A stretch of 64,000 nucleotides of DNA, from NCBI GenBank assembly GCA_964422925.1, contig CAYRDC010000016.1:1-64000 (forward strand). Direction: 5' to 3'. The notes under the pieces were generated by a model, which saw only the letters and a program-made list of their open reading frames with translations, had not been told where the DNA came from and did not search any database. Below, one piece after another: positions 34,901 through 43,088 of the stretch. The number at the start of each line of letters is the position of its first letter. The stretch's first letter is position 1. This DNA is from CAYRDC01 sp964422925 (lineage in GTDB: Bacteria; Bacteroidota; Bacteroidia; Chitinophagales; S012-47). Both the position numbers and the translations under genes were made by a program.

Positions 34901-35716
34901 CAGGAAGCCCAGTACGGTTTGGGAGGAATCGGTTCCCTTGTAGCGGGTATAGACAGGGCCCAAAGCACTAAATCTCAATTGGTTATAGCCGAACGGATCC
35001 AGGTATTGGCTGGTAAGGGCTTCCAGGGCACCATGAAAATCACGGGACGGGCCCCGGGTGGAAATGTTCACGATACCACCGGTCAGATCGCCCTGCTTGG
35101 CTTCGATCCCCCCGGTGATAATCTGTATCTGGTTTATGGCTTCGGTCGGGAGTTCCACTATACCGGTCAGGTCAACTCCGTCAAGGATGTATTTGGTGGC
35201 GTATCCCCGTGAACCGGCAATATTAATAAGGTTATTGTCATCGGCCTGGTAGGTTGCCGCTGAATTGCCGATTATGCCCACTAAATCGTTTTTAGGCATT
35301 TTTTCAATCTCTTCCCTGGTTTTGGTATCGCCTGCATCCGGCTTACCGACATCCACCGGAGGAGCTTCATAAACGACCGTAACCGGGCCGATTTCCTGGG
35401 CTGTATTGATTTTGATGTTATCGAGGAAGGTAGTTTTACCGGAAGACACCACTACCCCGGTTACATTCACTACTTTACCGATGTAAGAGGCAGAAACCCG
35501 GTATTTGCCGGGATCCAACGGTTTAATGGAGAAGTATCCCTCGTAATCAGTGGCGGTACCGTTTACCAGTACATTATTCAGATAAACGGCAACGCTGGCA
35601 AAAGGAATGCCATCGCCATTTTGATCGACCACCCGGCCCTGGATTTCACCGGTCTGGGCCTGCAGGCCTGCCAGGATAAGAATACTCGCAGCCAGGGTAA
35701 GAAATACTTTTTTCAT
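31982..35716 (-). CDS. TonB-dependent receptor with N-terminal carboxypeptidase-regulatory-like domain
   Basis: 1244 residues. A signal peptide (about 1-20) is followed by a CarboxypepD_reg-like beta sandwich (about 22-105: GEIQGRVVDQNGDGIPFASV, TDYEGYFSIKPLDPGKYRV), a plug domain (about 130-235: NLINIAGSRGYATKYILDGVD, GGIEAKQGDLTGGIVNI) and a 22-strand-type barrel ending in FGVKLKF. This is the SusC/CirA layout of Bacteroidota, energised by TonB-ExbBD. No SusD gene is adjacent; instead a giant T9SS cargo and a PorV-like protein follow in the same operon. The substrate is unknown. The operon has a well-spaced promoter about 90 bases upstream. Confidence 0.92.
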   Translation of the reverse strand: MKKVFLTLAASILILAGLQAQTGEIQGRVVDQNGDGIPFASVAVYLNNVLVNGTATDYEGYFSIKPLDPGKYRVSASYIGKVVNVTGVVVSSGKTTFLDNIKINTAQEIGPVTVVYEAPPVDVGKPDAGDTKTREEIEKMPKNDLVGIIGNSAATYQADDNNLINIAGSRGYATKYILDGVDLTGIVELPTEAINQIQIITGGIEAKQGDLTGGIVNISTRGPSRDFHGALEALTSQYLDPFGYNQLRFSALGPVYTRYKGTDSSQTVLGFLFTGEFLYKKDNDPPATPLYQVKDSVLQEIKQNPLRPSSFGTGLSKSSEYLHADDLYEIKYKPNNWLLSGSFFGKLDFKPSRSINVTLGGQYYYRKRRAYVRTFSLMNAENNPLVINNDIRAYAKFTQRFMDKLQNKEEGSTSGYQLANAFYTIQLDYQRSTSSQEDPRFGWNPFLYGYIGKFHTYRAPVYAYGMDSLTGNTGFRLLGYSDTAVTFEPGTANPLMSRYTEMYYETEDPVTLAQVLLGGGLRNGDFTQNQVTYSMYYNPGVPWFNYGKSDNQQFGMRFDASVDLKKSSGDRINKHALEFGFEYQQRIERSYYVSPISLWELMRQNANFHLNNLDISKPYYLINGDTILYSDFTGQLGQYDTIFYFPRYSQADQKYFDIQLRRKLGLPVNSLEWIDIDAIDPDFFSLDMFSPDELIQDGNRLVSTRGYDYYGNKLKRQPAFSDFFLKFADLNGNGVKDFDEYYTRDLGAYEPIYTGVYVQDKFNIGRVIFRVGLRVDRFDANQKVLKDKYSLYPIRTVAEVDQLAGNPVTHPGNIGSDYAVYVNDIQNPTEIVGYRKGDTWYNSTGAEIFDPAVLAAQTSTGKISPYLVDPTMDIKDPNTFDPNLSFVDYDPQYTVMPRIAFSFPITETAMFTAHYDVLTQRPLSRNEATPYHYYFLQEIAIDGVIPNPDLKPEKTINYELGFQQALSDHSALKISAFYKELRDMMQVMQVNYAYPVNYTTYGNIDFGTVKGLTLTYDLIRRVNNTLMTAAYTLQFADGTGSGTTSQINLIGAGQPNLRTILPLNYDVRHTFNINLDYRFPAGDEYNGPVVGGRDILSNAGINIVFRARSGEPYTRQNVPTPTAMFGVRTQSALEGTINGSRLPWNFKIDARLDKDFAIGSKDHPRFVNVYILVQNLLNAKNILSVYAYTGDPRDDGFLDYPASSETLAGQVDPQSFIDLYTIKMHNPDKFSLPRRIQFGVKLKF

Positions 35717-35806
35717 ATCGGCAATTTTGGATGATTTTCTAAATAATGCCAGGAAGATTTATCTCAGATAAAGGGTAAGCAACAACAACCCCCAAATCAA
35801 CGCGAA

Positions 35807-35836
35807 CAAAAATAGCAAAACGCCTGTAAAAGGCAA
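35807..35836 (-). promoter_or_regulatory. Bacteroidota promoter of the TonB receptor operon
   Basis: On the minus strand, TTG (35836-35834) and TATTTTTG (35814-35807) are separated by 19 bases, the optimal -33/-7 arrangement of this phylum. The leader to the ATG at 35716 would be about 80-90 bases. A small dyad (GCCT gtaaa AGGC) lies in the spacer. Confidence 0.6.
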
Positions 35837-35871
35837 CAAATTCAAATTCCAGCCTATGAGATTTTACAATC

Positions 35872-36819
35872 TTATGAGATTGAGGGGGCCGGAGGCACTT
35901 TTTTCAGCAGAACCCGGCTGATTTTTTCAAAAGATTCATGGGTCCAACCGGCTACGTGCGGAGTGAGGATAATGCGCGGGTGGCGGGCCAGCCGGTGGAA
36001 CCACGGCAAATGCCCGGTTTGCCCGGGTTTCAGGTTTTCGGTTTCCAACACATCCAGGCAGGCGCCAAGCACCTGTCCTTCATCCAGGCAATCCAGCAAA
36101 TCCAGGGTATTGACCACCGGTCCGCGGGAGGTATTGAGCAGATAAACAGGCTTTTGAAAATTGTTCAGGAATTCCCGGTTAACCATATAGCGGGTTTCTT
36201 CGGTAAGCGGCACATGCAAACTCACAATACCGGCTTCGCGGAAGATAGTCTCCATATCGGTTTCCCGGACATAATCCGGGGCATAGTTTTTCTTGTACTT
36301 ATCGTAAGCCAGAATTTGCACGCCAAAGCCTGACAGTTTGCGGGCAAACCGGCTGCCGGTATTGCCGAAGCCGATAATGGCTATGGTCCGGCCCATTATT
36401 TCCAGGCCCCGGTTTTCCTCACGCAACCACATTCCCTTGCGCACTTCCCGGTCGGCCCGGTGAATGTGATTCATTAAGGCCAGGAGCATTCCCAGGGCAT
36501 GCTCTGCCACGGCATCCCGGTTTCCTTCCGGACTGCTGAAATACCGGATTCCGCGTTGATCCAGCGCCCGTATGTCCAGGTTATCGAGTCCGGAACCTGC
36601 CCGCCCGACCCATGATAACCATCCGGCCTTGCTTAAAAACCGCTCATCAACGCAAATGGACGTAGCTACCACTACCCCATGATACTTGTGAATAACTGAT
36701 TCTGCTTCTTCCTGTGATATCTGCGGATGATAATCCACCTCGTATTCCAGTTTCCGAAGCCCTTCCATAAATGATTCCGGCATTGGACAGGTAACCAATA
36801 CTTTGCTTTTTGCGCTCAT
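35872..36819 (-). CDS. D-isomer-specific 2-hydroxyacid dehydrogenase (phosphoglycerate dehydrogenase-like)
   Basis: 315 residues. An NAD(P)-dependent enzyme that interconverts 2-hydroxy and 2-oxo acids. The Rossmann motif is IIGFGNTGSRFA (148-159). The catalytic triad R232 (NTSRGPVVN), E259 (LDVLETE) and H288 (LTPHVAGWT) is complete. The signature near GLDNLDIRALDQRGI is also present. It has no ACT or ASB regulatory domain, so it is not a long SerA; short forms act on phosphoglycerate, glyoxylate or similar acids, and the sequence does not decide. Its ATG overlaps the rsmA stop by four bases, so the two are coupled. It is the last gene before the TonB operon promoter. Confidence 0.88.
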   Translation of the reverse strand: MSAKSKVLVTCPMPESFMEGLRKLEYEVDYHPQISQEEAESVIHKYHGVVVATSICVDERFLSKAGWLSWVGRAGSGLDNLDIRALDQRGIRYFSSPEGNRDAVAEHALGMLLALMNHIHRADREVRKGMWLREENRGLEIMGRTIAIIGFGNTGSRFARKLSGFGVQILAYDKYKKNYAPDYVRETDMETIFREAGIVSLHVPLTEETRYMVNREFLNNFQKPVYLLNTSRGPVVNTLDLLDCLDEGQVLGACLDVLETENLKPGQTGHLPWFHRLARHPRIILTPHVAGWTHESFEKISRVLLKKVPPAPSIS

Positions 36820-37583
36820 GAGATTAATCTCGCCATTTCTTCAAAATTATCAATGCTTATTTGCTCAGGCCGGAGCGTCAGGTACTTTTCAGGGATGTGC
36901 TCAAAGCCATGCAAGCCTTTCAGGGAGTTCCGCAGCATTTTCCTGCGTTGGTTAAAAGCCATTTTGACCAGGGTTTTCAGTTTACTCCGGTCAAGATTTT
37001 GATCGTAATGCTGCCGCTTCCGGCAACGGATTACTGCCGATGTCACTTTCGGTGGCGGGTGAAACTGTGAAGCGTGGATTTCAAAAAGATATTCCACTTC
37101 ATACACTGATTGCAGCAATACGGAGAGTATGCCATATTGCTTGCTACCCGGACCGGCATGCAGGCGCTGGGCCACTTCTTTCTGGAACATCCCCACAATG
37201 ACCGGGATAGAATCAAAATGTTCCAGCAGCCGGAACACCAGCGGGCTGGATATGTTGTAGGGGAAATTGCCGATTATGGCCGTTCCGGGCACCAGGAGTT
37301 CCTGCAGGTCAGCCTGCATCACATCCGCGAGGATAAAATGCCCGGCCAGGCTGGGATAGGTTTCCTGTAACAGGGCATGGTATCTTGCATCGATTTCGAC
37401 CGCATAATAGCCGGAACCATAGCGGCTGGTCAGAAAAGTGGTAAGGGTTCCCGGCCCCGGGCCAATTTCCAGTATCCGGGAATACGATTGCCCTTCGAGG
37501 GCATCCACCACCTGCCGTGCAATGTGGATGTTAACCAGGATATGCTGCCCCAGTGACTTTTTGGTTGGAATCCGGGAACCCAT
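36816..37583 (-). CDS. rsmA: 16S rRNA (adenine1518-N6/adenine1519-N6)-dimethyltransferase
   Basis: 255 residues, normal for RsmA/KsgA. It dimethylates two adjacent adenines in helix 45 of 16S rRNA late in 30S assembly. The SAM motif is EIGPGPGTLT (39-48), the acidic motif is AVEIDARY (61-68), and the catalytic motif IV is NFPY (106-109), with phenylalanine in place of the common leucine. The C-terminal domain with FNQRRKMLRNSLK is present. The N-terminus (KKSLGQHIL) has histidine and isoleucine where FL is usual (LGQHFL). It is divergent from pdxA with 84 bases between. Confidence 0.95.
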   Translation of the reverse strand: MGSRIPTKKSLGQHILVNIHIARQVVDALEGQSYSRILEIGPGPGTLTTFLTSRYGSGYYAVEIDARYHALLQETYPSLAGHFILADVMQADLQELLVPGTAIIGNFPYNISSPLVFRLLEHFDSIPVIVGMFQKEVAQRLHAGPGSKQYGILSVLLQSVYEVEYLFEIHASQFHPPPKVTSAVIRCRKRQHYDQNLDRSKLKTLVKMAFNQRRKMLRNSLKGLHGFEHIPEKYLTLRPEQISIDNFEEMARLIS

Positions 37584-37605
37584 TAATCAATGCTTGAATT
37601 TAGAT

Positions 37606-37614
37606 TAACTTTGC
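37606..37614 (+). promoter_or_regulatory. -7 promoter box of pdxA
   Basis: TAACTTTGC matches TAnnTTTG and lies 54 bases before the chosen pdxA ATG. Its presence downstream of the longer open frame's first codon (37590) is a reason to reject that earlier start. No well-spaced -33 TTG is seen. Confidence 0.45.
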
Positions 37615-37667
37615 CCATTAGCTTGCCGAAAGGCAAAGTAACTGAATTTCATTATCAACCCACGAGA

Positions 37668-38723
37668 ATGGCGAAAGAACGAATTAACATAGGAATCACC
37701 ATAGGAGATTTTAACGGCATCGGCCCGGAACTGATCATAAAAACCCTGGCCGACCATGCGATGAACAAATTTTTTACCCCGGTCGTTTACGGTTCATCCC
37801 GAATCCTTTCCTACTACAAGAAAACACTGAACGTTCCGGATTTCAACTACCTGAGCATCCGGGAAGTTTCCCGCGCGGACGCGCGGCAGGTTAACGTGAT
37901 CAATTGCTGGACCGAAGAGGCACAGATCACTATGGGAAAACCCGCTGCCCAGGCCGGAGCGCTGGCCGTTAAAGCGCTTGAAAAAGCCACACAAGATGCC
38001 CTGGACGGGAAAATTCAGGCCGTTGTAACGGCCCCGGTAAATAAAGCAGTGATCCGGGAAAGCTTACCGGAATTTACCGGGCAAACCGAATTCCTGGCAG
38101 AAAAAGCCGGTGTAAAGGAAAACCTCATGCTGCTGGCCAGCGAAAACCTGAGAATTGCCCTCGTAACCAATCATTTGCCCATTAAAGATGTGGCCGGAAA
38201 AATTACCAGTGAACGGTTGGCGCGCAAACTGGAACTCCTTGAATCGGCACTCAGGCAGGATTTCCTGATTGATAAACCCAAAATTGCCGTCCTGGCCCTG
38301 AACCCGCATGCCGGTGAAAACGGCCACATGGGCAAAGAGGAAGAAAAAGTCATCAAACCGGTGATTCGGGAGCTTTCAGAAAGGATGCTGGTGTTCGGCC
38401 CTTATCCAGCTGACGGATTTTTCGGCTCCCGGAACACAGACTCTTTTGACGCTATCCTAGCCATGTATCACGACCAGGGATTGACGCCTTTCAAGGCGCT
38501 TACTTTCGGGCAAGGAGTCAATATCACCGGTGGGCTGCCGTTTATCCGTACTTCACCGGATCATGGCACCGCATACGATATTGCCGGCCAAAACCGGGCG
38601 GATTGCCAGTCATTCCGCCAAGCCTTGTTCACTGCGTATGATTTATACCGGAACCGCCAGGAATACACCCTCCTGCACAGCAATCCACTGCAAAAAACAG
38701 AACTGGCAGCGGGGGAAGATTAA
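37668..38723 (+). CDS. pdxA: 4-hydroxythreonine-4-phosphate dehydrogenase
   Basis: 351 residues from the ATG at 37668. The frame is open from 37590, but MAKERINIGITIGDFNGIGPE is the family start and a promoter box lies between. PdxA oxidises 4-phosphohydroxy-threonine in the DXP-dependent pyridoxal phosphate pathway. The metal-binding histidines are in VTNHLPIKDV, LNPHAGENGHMG and AMYHDQGL; the C-terminal TSPDHGTAYDIAG is typical. No pdxJ is adjacent. In several Bacteroidota pdxA precedes yceD-rpmF-fabH, as here. Confidence 0.96.
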   Translation: MAKERINIGITIGDFNGIGPELIIKTLADHAMNKFFTPVVYGSSRILSYYKKTLNVPDFNYLSIREVSRADARQVNVINCWTEEAQITMGKPAAQAGALAVKALEKATQDALDGKIQAVVTAPVNKAVIRESLPEFTGQTEFLAEKAGVKENLMLLASENLRIALVTNHLPIKDVAGKITSERLARKLELLESALRQDFLIDKPKIAVLALNPHAGENGHMGKEEEKVIKPVIRELSERMLVFGPYPADGFFGSRNTDSFDAILAMYHDQGLTPFKALTFGQGVNITGGLPFIRTSPDHGTAYDIAGQNRADCQSFRQALFTAYDLYRNRQEYTLLHSNPLQKTELAAGED

Positions 38724-38744
38724 ACTTAATTCACTGAAAATTCA

Positions 38745-38752
38745 TAGCTTTG
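38745..38752 (+). promoter_or_regulatory. -7 promoter box of the yceD-rpmF-fabH-efp-accBC run
   Basis: TAGCTTTG matches TAnnTTTG exactly, 30 bases before the first ATG of yceD and just past the pdxA stop. No clear -33 TTG is seen, so read-through from pdxA is also possible. Confidence 0.45.
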
Positions 38753-38781
38753 TGCCTCGTTTGGCACAAACCGGAGTGAGG

Positions 38782-39309
38782 ATGAAGGCAATGAGGGAAT
38801 TTGATATCCCTTTCGGAGGGCTAAAAAACCAATCATACGTCTTCGACTATGAAATTCAGAGCGGCTTTTTCAGCCGGATGGAAAGTTCTCCGGTTCAGGC
38901 AGGTGACATTTACGTGCATGTAACCCTGGATAAAAAACCCAGGCTGCTCGTATTGGATTTTTATCTGGATGGCTATACAGAAACCGAATGCGACCGATGC
39001 CTGCGTCCGATCAAAGTAGCGGTAAACGGAAATTTTCGCCAGGTAGTCAAATTTGACGATGAGCTATGCCGTAAACCCCAGGATGACCCGGAAGTTCTTT
39101 ACGTGGCAACGGAAACCACCCGGCTGAACATTGCCCAATGGATTTATGAATTCATTATCCTCAGCCTGCCGATACAAAAAACCTGCGCTGACAGCTTGTT
39201 TGGCGAAGCGCATTGCGATGAAAAAACTATGCGGATCCTGAAAGAGCATGAAAACATAAAGCAACAGGATCCCAGATGGGATAAACTGAAAGATTTAACA
39301 AAAGATTAA
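38782..39309 (+). CDS. yceD: YceD/DUF177 family protein
   Basis: 175 residues from the ATG at 38782; a second ATG at 38791 (MREFDIPFGGL) is equally good, while the longer open frame upstream lies inside pdxA. The protein has the DUF177 signature CDRCLRPI (CxxC at 70-73) and the usual 10-residue N-terminal strand. In other bacteria YceD is encoded directly before rpmF and is linked to 23S rRNA accumulation and ribosome assembly. The same neighbourhood holds here, with rpmF 10 bases downstream. The C-terminal tail is charged and helical. Confidence 0.9.
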   Translation: MKAMREFDIPFGGLKNQSYVFDYEIQSGFFSRMESSPVQAGDIYVHVTLDKKPRLLVLDFYLDGYTETECDRCLRPIKVAVNGNFRQVVKFDDELCRKPQDDPEVLYVATETTRLNIAQWIYEFIILSLPIQKTCADSLFGEAHCDEKTMRILKEHENIKQQDPRWDKLKDLTKD

Positions 39310-39319
39310 AACCTGTGAT

Positions 39320-39505
39320 ATGGCACATCCGAAACGTAAACAATCAAAAACCCGGAGAGACAAAAGGCGGACACACGTAAAAGCGCAAACTCCCCATGTG
39401 CATACCTGTTCCAATTGCGGTGCACCGGTTTTGCGGCATCATGTATGTCCCGAATGTGGTCATTACCGGGGTCAACTGGCTGTGGAGCCTAAGGTAAACC
39501 TGTAA
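39320..39505 (+). CDS. rpmF: 50S ribosomal protein L32 (zinc-ribbon form)
   Basis: 61 residues. The basic N-terminus MAHPKRKQSKTRRDKRRTH is followed by two CxxC knuckles, C30/C33 (CSNCGAP) and C43/C46 (CPECGHYRG), so this is the zinc-binding form. It follows yceD by 10 bases and precedes fabH, a conserved gene order. plsX, present between rpmF and fabH in many other phyla, is absent. Confidence 0.98.
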   Translation: MAHPKRKQSKTRRDKRRTHVKAQTPHVHTCSNCGAPVLRHHVCPECGHYRGQLAVEPKVNL

Positions 39506-39591
39506 GATTCTGCTTGAGACCTTTGTTTTACAATTATTCTGCATTTTCTTTGTTTGTCCTGAACAAAGCATTTTTTTAATACTTCATTTAC

Positions 39592-40593
39592 ATGAAACCT
39601 ATTCATGCAGCCATCAAGGGGATCAACTGTTGGATGCCGCCAGACAAGCTGACCAATGCCGACCTGGAGAAAATGGTAGATACCACTGACGAATGGATTA
39701 CCACCCGGACCGGTATAAAAGAAAGAAGGATTTTGAAAGGTGAAGGTAAGGGAACTTCTTATATGGCTATCCGGGCGGTAAACGGATTACTGGAAAAGAC
39801 CAATACCCGTCCGGAAGATATTGAACTGGTTATTTGCTGCACGGTAACCCCGGATCTTGTATTTCCGGCAACGGCCAATATAATAGGGCATGCCTGCGGG
39901 CTTACCAATGCTTTCGGTTATGATATAAATGCAGCCTGCTCGGGATTCCTCTATGGCCTAAACACAGCTGCCCGCCTGATCGAATCAGGCGCTTACCAAA
40001 AGATCATTGTAATCGGGGCCGATAAGATGTCTTCCATTGTGAATTATGAAGACCGCACTACCTGTGTATTGTTTGGTGACGGGGCGGGTGCCGTACTCTT
40101 AGGCCCTGATACGGAAGGCAACGGCCTTCAGGACGCGGTATTGTATTCAGACGGATCAGGAGTGCCTTACCTACACCAGAAAGCCGGGGGTTCTGCAAAG
40201 CCGGCTACGCATGAAACAGTCGAAAACCGGGAGCATTATATTTACCAGGAGGGAAAATCCGTATTCAAATTTGCTGTGAAAAGTATGGCAGATGTAACGG
40301 AAGAGATCATGAATCGCAACGGGCTTACCGGAGACAATGTGACCTGGCTGGTACCCCATCAGGCCAATAAACGAATCATTGACGCCACAGCCCAGCGCAT
40401 GGGGCTTAATTCCGATAAAGTCATGATTAACATCCAGCGTTATGGAAATACAACCAACGCCACGATTCCTTCCTGCCTGTGGGAATGGGAAAACCAGTTG
40501 CACAAAGGCGATAACCTGATACTGGCTGCTTTTGGCGGAGGATTTACCTGGGGCGCCATTTACCTAAAATGGGCTTACGATCCTCAAAATTGA
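39592..40593 (+). CDS. fabH: beta-ketoacyl-ACP synthase III
   Basis: 333 residues. It condenses acetyl-CoA with malonyl-ACP to start fatty acid synthesis. The catalytic triad is complete: C116 in NAACSGFLYG, H256 in VPHQANKRI and N286 in RYGNTTNAT. The N-terminal TTDEWITTRTGIKERR and GDGAGAVLL are family marks. It is encoded in a run with efp and the biotin part of acetyl-CoA carboxylase, so initiation and malonyl-CoA supply are linked. Bacteroidota often carry more than one FabH; this one is in the canonical rpmF context. Confidence 0.97.
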   Translation: MKPIHAAIKGINCWMPPDKLTNADLEKMVDTTDEWITTRTGIKERRILKGEGKGTSYMAIRAVNGLLEKTNTRPEDIELVICCTVTPDLVFPATANIIGHACGLTNAFGYDINAACSGFLYGLNTAARLIESGAYQKIIVIGADKMSSIVNYEDRTTCVLFGDGAGAVLLGPDTEGNGLQDAVLYSDGSGVPYLHQKAGGSAKPATHETVENREHYIYQEGKSVFKFAVKSMADVTEEIMNRNGLTGDNVTWLVPHQANKRIIDATAQRMGLNSDKVMINIQRYGNTTNATIPSCLWEWENQLHKGDNLILAAFGGGFTWGAIYLKWAYDPQN

Positions 40594-40624
40594 ATAGATT
40601 TACATTTCTAAATAACCCGGCAAC

Positions 40625-41191
40625 ATGGCTACTACGGCTGATTTTAAAAACGGACTTTGCATAGAACATAACGGAGACCTGTACCAAATCATTAGTTTCC
40701 AACATGTAAAACCCGGAAAAGGCGGAGCCTTTGTGCGAACCCGGCTGAAAAGCCTGACCACCGGAAAAGTAATTGACCATACTTTCAATGCCGGAGTAAA
40801 AATCACTACGGCACGGGTTGAGCGCAGGCCTAACCAGTTCTTATACAAAGACGACAACGGTTATCATTTCATGAACAATAATACCTTTGATCAAATTACC
40901 TTGCAGGAAGATCAGATCAACGCTCCGCTCCTGCTGAAGGAAGGGGAACAGGTAGAAATTATTGTTCACGCGGAAACCGAACAGGTATTGGCCTGCGAGC
41001 TGCCGATTACAGTTACCCTGGAAGTCACCTATACAGAACCGGGCCTCCGGGGCGATACGGCCACCAATACCCTGAAGCCGGCTAAACTGGAAACCGGGGC
41101 TGAAATTATGGTTCCCCTGTTTGTCAATATAGGCGATTTAATCAAAGTGGATACCCGTGAAAATGCCTATATTGAGCGTGTCAAAAAATAA
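40625..41191 (+). CDS. efp: translation elongation factor P
   Basis: 188 residues in three beta-barrel domains. It relieves ribosome stalling at polyproline. The tip loop in domain I is HVKPGKGGAFVRTRL with K32 at the usually modified position. Domain III ends ETGAEIMVPLFVNIGDLIKVDTRENAYIERV. No modification enzymes (epmA, epmB, earP) are visible. It is placed between fabH and accB; an efp-accB-accC order is also known in Firmicutes. Confidence 0.97.
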   Translation: MATTADFKNGLCIEHNGDLYQIISFQHVKPGKGGAFVRTRLKSLTTGKVIDHTFNAGVKITTARVERRPNQFLYKDDNGYHFMNNNTFDQITLQEDQINAPLLLKEGEQVEIIVHAETEQVLACELPITVTLEVTYTEPGLRGDTATNTLKPAKLETGAEIMVPLFVNIGDLIKVDTRENAYIERVKK

Positions 41192-41198
41192 GGCATTT

Positions 41199-41708
41199 AT
41201 GGATTTCAAAGAAATTAAGGAGCTGATTAAACTGGTCGAGAAATCACATGTTAGTGAAATCCGGATTGCAGATGGTGATTTCAGAATTACCATTCGGACC
41301 AAAGAATTTACCGAAGCGATTGGCAGCTCCAAAACAAGAACCACAGAGGTTATCCCGGTCACAACACAGGCAGTAGCGCAACCTGTCAATCAACCACCTG
41401 CTGACAGCCAGGAAAAAGCTCCGGAATCTGAAAGTGAAAAAACCGCCACTGCTGACAACCACCTGGAAGAAGTAAAATCACCCATGGTAGGCACTTTTTA
41501 CCGGAGCCCTGCCCCGGATAAACCGCCTTATGTGAAAGTTGGAGACATTATTAACCCGGGCGATGTGGTTTGTATCATTGAAGCTATGAAGCTGTTCAAT
41601 GAAATCGAATCGGAAGTAGCCGGTAAGATTGTAAAAGTTTTGGTAGATGATGCCACTCCGGTTGAATACGACCAACCTTTGTTTTTGGTAGATACTTCTG
41701 GCGTTTAA
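41199..41708 (+). CDS. accB: acetyl-CoA carboxylase biotin carboxyl carrier protein
   Basis: 169 residues from the ATG at 41199, 7 bases after the efp stop; the open frame extends into efp but MDFKEIKELIKLVEKS is the family start. A central linker of about 45 residues is rich in P, A, T and E. The C-terminal biotinyl domain has SPMVGTFYRSPAPD and the biotin acceptor K131 in EAMKLFNE. It is followed by accC 28 bases downstream. The carboxyltransferase genes accA and accD are elsewhere. Confidence 0.97.
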   Translation: MDFKEIKELIKLVEKSHVSEIRIADGDFRITIRTKEFTEAIGSSKTRTTEVIPVTTQAVAQPVNQPPADSQEKAPESESEKTATADNHLEEVKSPMVGTFYRSPAPDKPPYVKVGDIINPGDVVCIIEAMKLFNEIESEVAGKIVKVLVDDATPVEYDQPLFLVDTSGV

Positions 41709-41736
41709 TATTGCTTCAAAACAAGCCGGCAAGAGT

Positions 41737-43083
41737 ATGTTCAAAAAAATACTGATAGCCAACCGCGGTGAAGTGGCCATGCGCATTATCCGGACCTGCA
41801 AGGAAATGGGCATTAAAACGGTAGCCGTATATTCCACGGCCGACCGCGACAGCCTTCATGTATCCTTTGCGGATGAAGCCGTATGCATAGGACCTCCTCC
41901 CAGCATTGATTCTTACCTGAGCATCCCCCGCATTATGTCGGCTGCTGAAATCACCAATGCCGATGCCATTCACCCGGGTTGGGGTTTTCTGGCTGAAAAT
42001 GACAAGCTTGCCGAAATATGTGGCGAATATAAAATCAAATTTATCGGGCCCACTCCGGAAATGATCCGGAAAATGGGAGATAAGATCACCGCAAAGGAAA
42101 CCATGCTCAAGGCCGGAGTTCCCTGTATTCCCGGCTCCAAGGGCCTGGTTAAAGACCTGGCAGATGCTAAAAAACAAGCTAAGAAAATCGGCTATCCGGT
42201 AATACTAAAAGCCACTTCAGGCGGTGGCGGAAAAGGCATGCGCATTGTCCGGAGTGAAAAAGAAATGAAGGAGAATTTCAACATGGCCAAGGCAGAAGCC
42301 AAAGCTTCCTTTGGCAATGAAGGATTGTATATCGAAAAATTCATTGAAGAACCCCGCCACGTGGAATTTCAGATAGCCGGTGATCAATATGGAAATATTT
42401 GTCACCTGTCTGAACGGGATTGCAGCATACAGCGCAGACATCAAAAATTAATTGAAGAATCCCCGAGCCCGGTGGTAGATGAAAAACTGCGTAAAGTTAT
42501 GGGCGAAACAGCTATAAAAGCCGCCAAATCCATTAATTATGAAAGCGTGGGCACAGTAGAATTCCTGCTTGACAAAGACGGGAATTTCTACTTCATGGAA
42601 ATGAATACCCGTTTGCAGGTAGAACATACCATAACCGAGGAAGTCATTGACTACGACCTAGTGAAAGAGCAGATTAAAATTGCCGCGGGGGTTCCCATTA
42701 CCGGGTCGGCATATTACCCGCGGATGCATGCCATCGAATGCCGCATCAACGCGGAAGACCCCTACAATAATTTCAATCCCAGCCCCGGAACCATTGTGGA
42801 ACTGCATACACCCAAAGGACATGGTGTACGGGTAGATACACACATTTACGCTGGATATACCGTCCCGCCCTATTACGATTCGCTACTGGCAAAGCTCATC
42901 ACAGTGGCCCAGACCCGGGAAGAAGCCATTGCCACCATGGAAAGGGCCCTGGAAGAATTTATCCTGGAAGGGGTTAAAACCACTATCCCGTTTCACCAGG
43001 CAGTGATGCGCGACCCGGACTTCCGGGCGGGAAATTTTACAACACATTTCCTGGAAGACTTCGAAATGCCGGAAAAAGAGTAA
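41737..43083 (+). CDS. accC: acetyl-CoA carboxylase biotin carboxylase subunit
   Basis: 448 residues with the ATP-grasp biotin carboxylase layout: ILIANRGEVAMRIIR at the N-terminus, the glycine loop ATSGGGGKGMR, ERDCSIQRRHQKLIEE and the metal and substrate block FMEMNTRLQVEHT. It carboxylates the biotin on AccB using ATP and bicarbonate. It is the last gene of the yceD-rpmF-fabH-efp-accB-accC run and stops 5 bases from the convergent SprT-like gene. It has no fused biotinyl domain, consistent with the separate accB. Confidence 0.97.
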   Translation: MFKKILIANRGEVAMRIIRTCKEMGIKTVAVYSTADRDSLHVSFADEAVCIGPPPSIDSYLSIPRIMSAAEITNADAIHPGWGFLAENDKLAEICGEYKIKFIGPTPEMIRKMGDKITAKETMLKAGVPCIPGSKGLVKDLADAKKQAKKIGYPVILKATSGGGGKGMRIVRSEKEMKENFNMAKAEAKASFGNEGLYIEKFIEEPRHVEFQIAGDQYGNICHLSERDCSIQRRHQKLIEESPSPVVDEKLRKVMGETAIKAAKSINYESVGTVEFLLDKDGNFYFMEMNTRLQVEHTITEEVIDYDLVKEQIKIAAGVPITGSAYYPRMHAIECRINAEDPYNNFNPSPGTIVELHTPKGHGVRVDTHIYAGYTVPPYYDSLLAKLITVAQTREEAIATMERALEEFILEGVKTTIPFHQAVMRDPDFRAGNFTTHFLEDFEMPEKE

Positions 43084-43088
43084 AGAAA

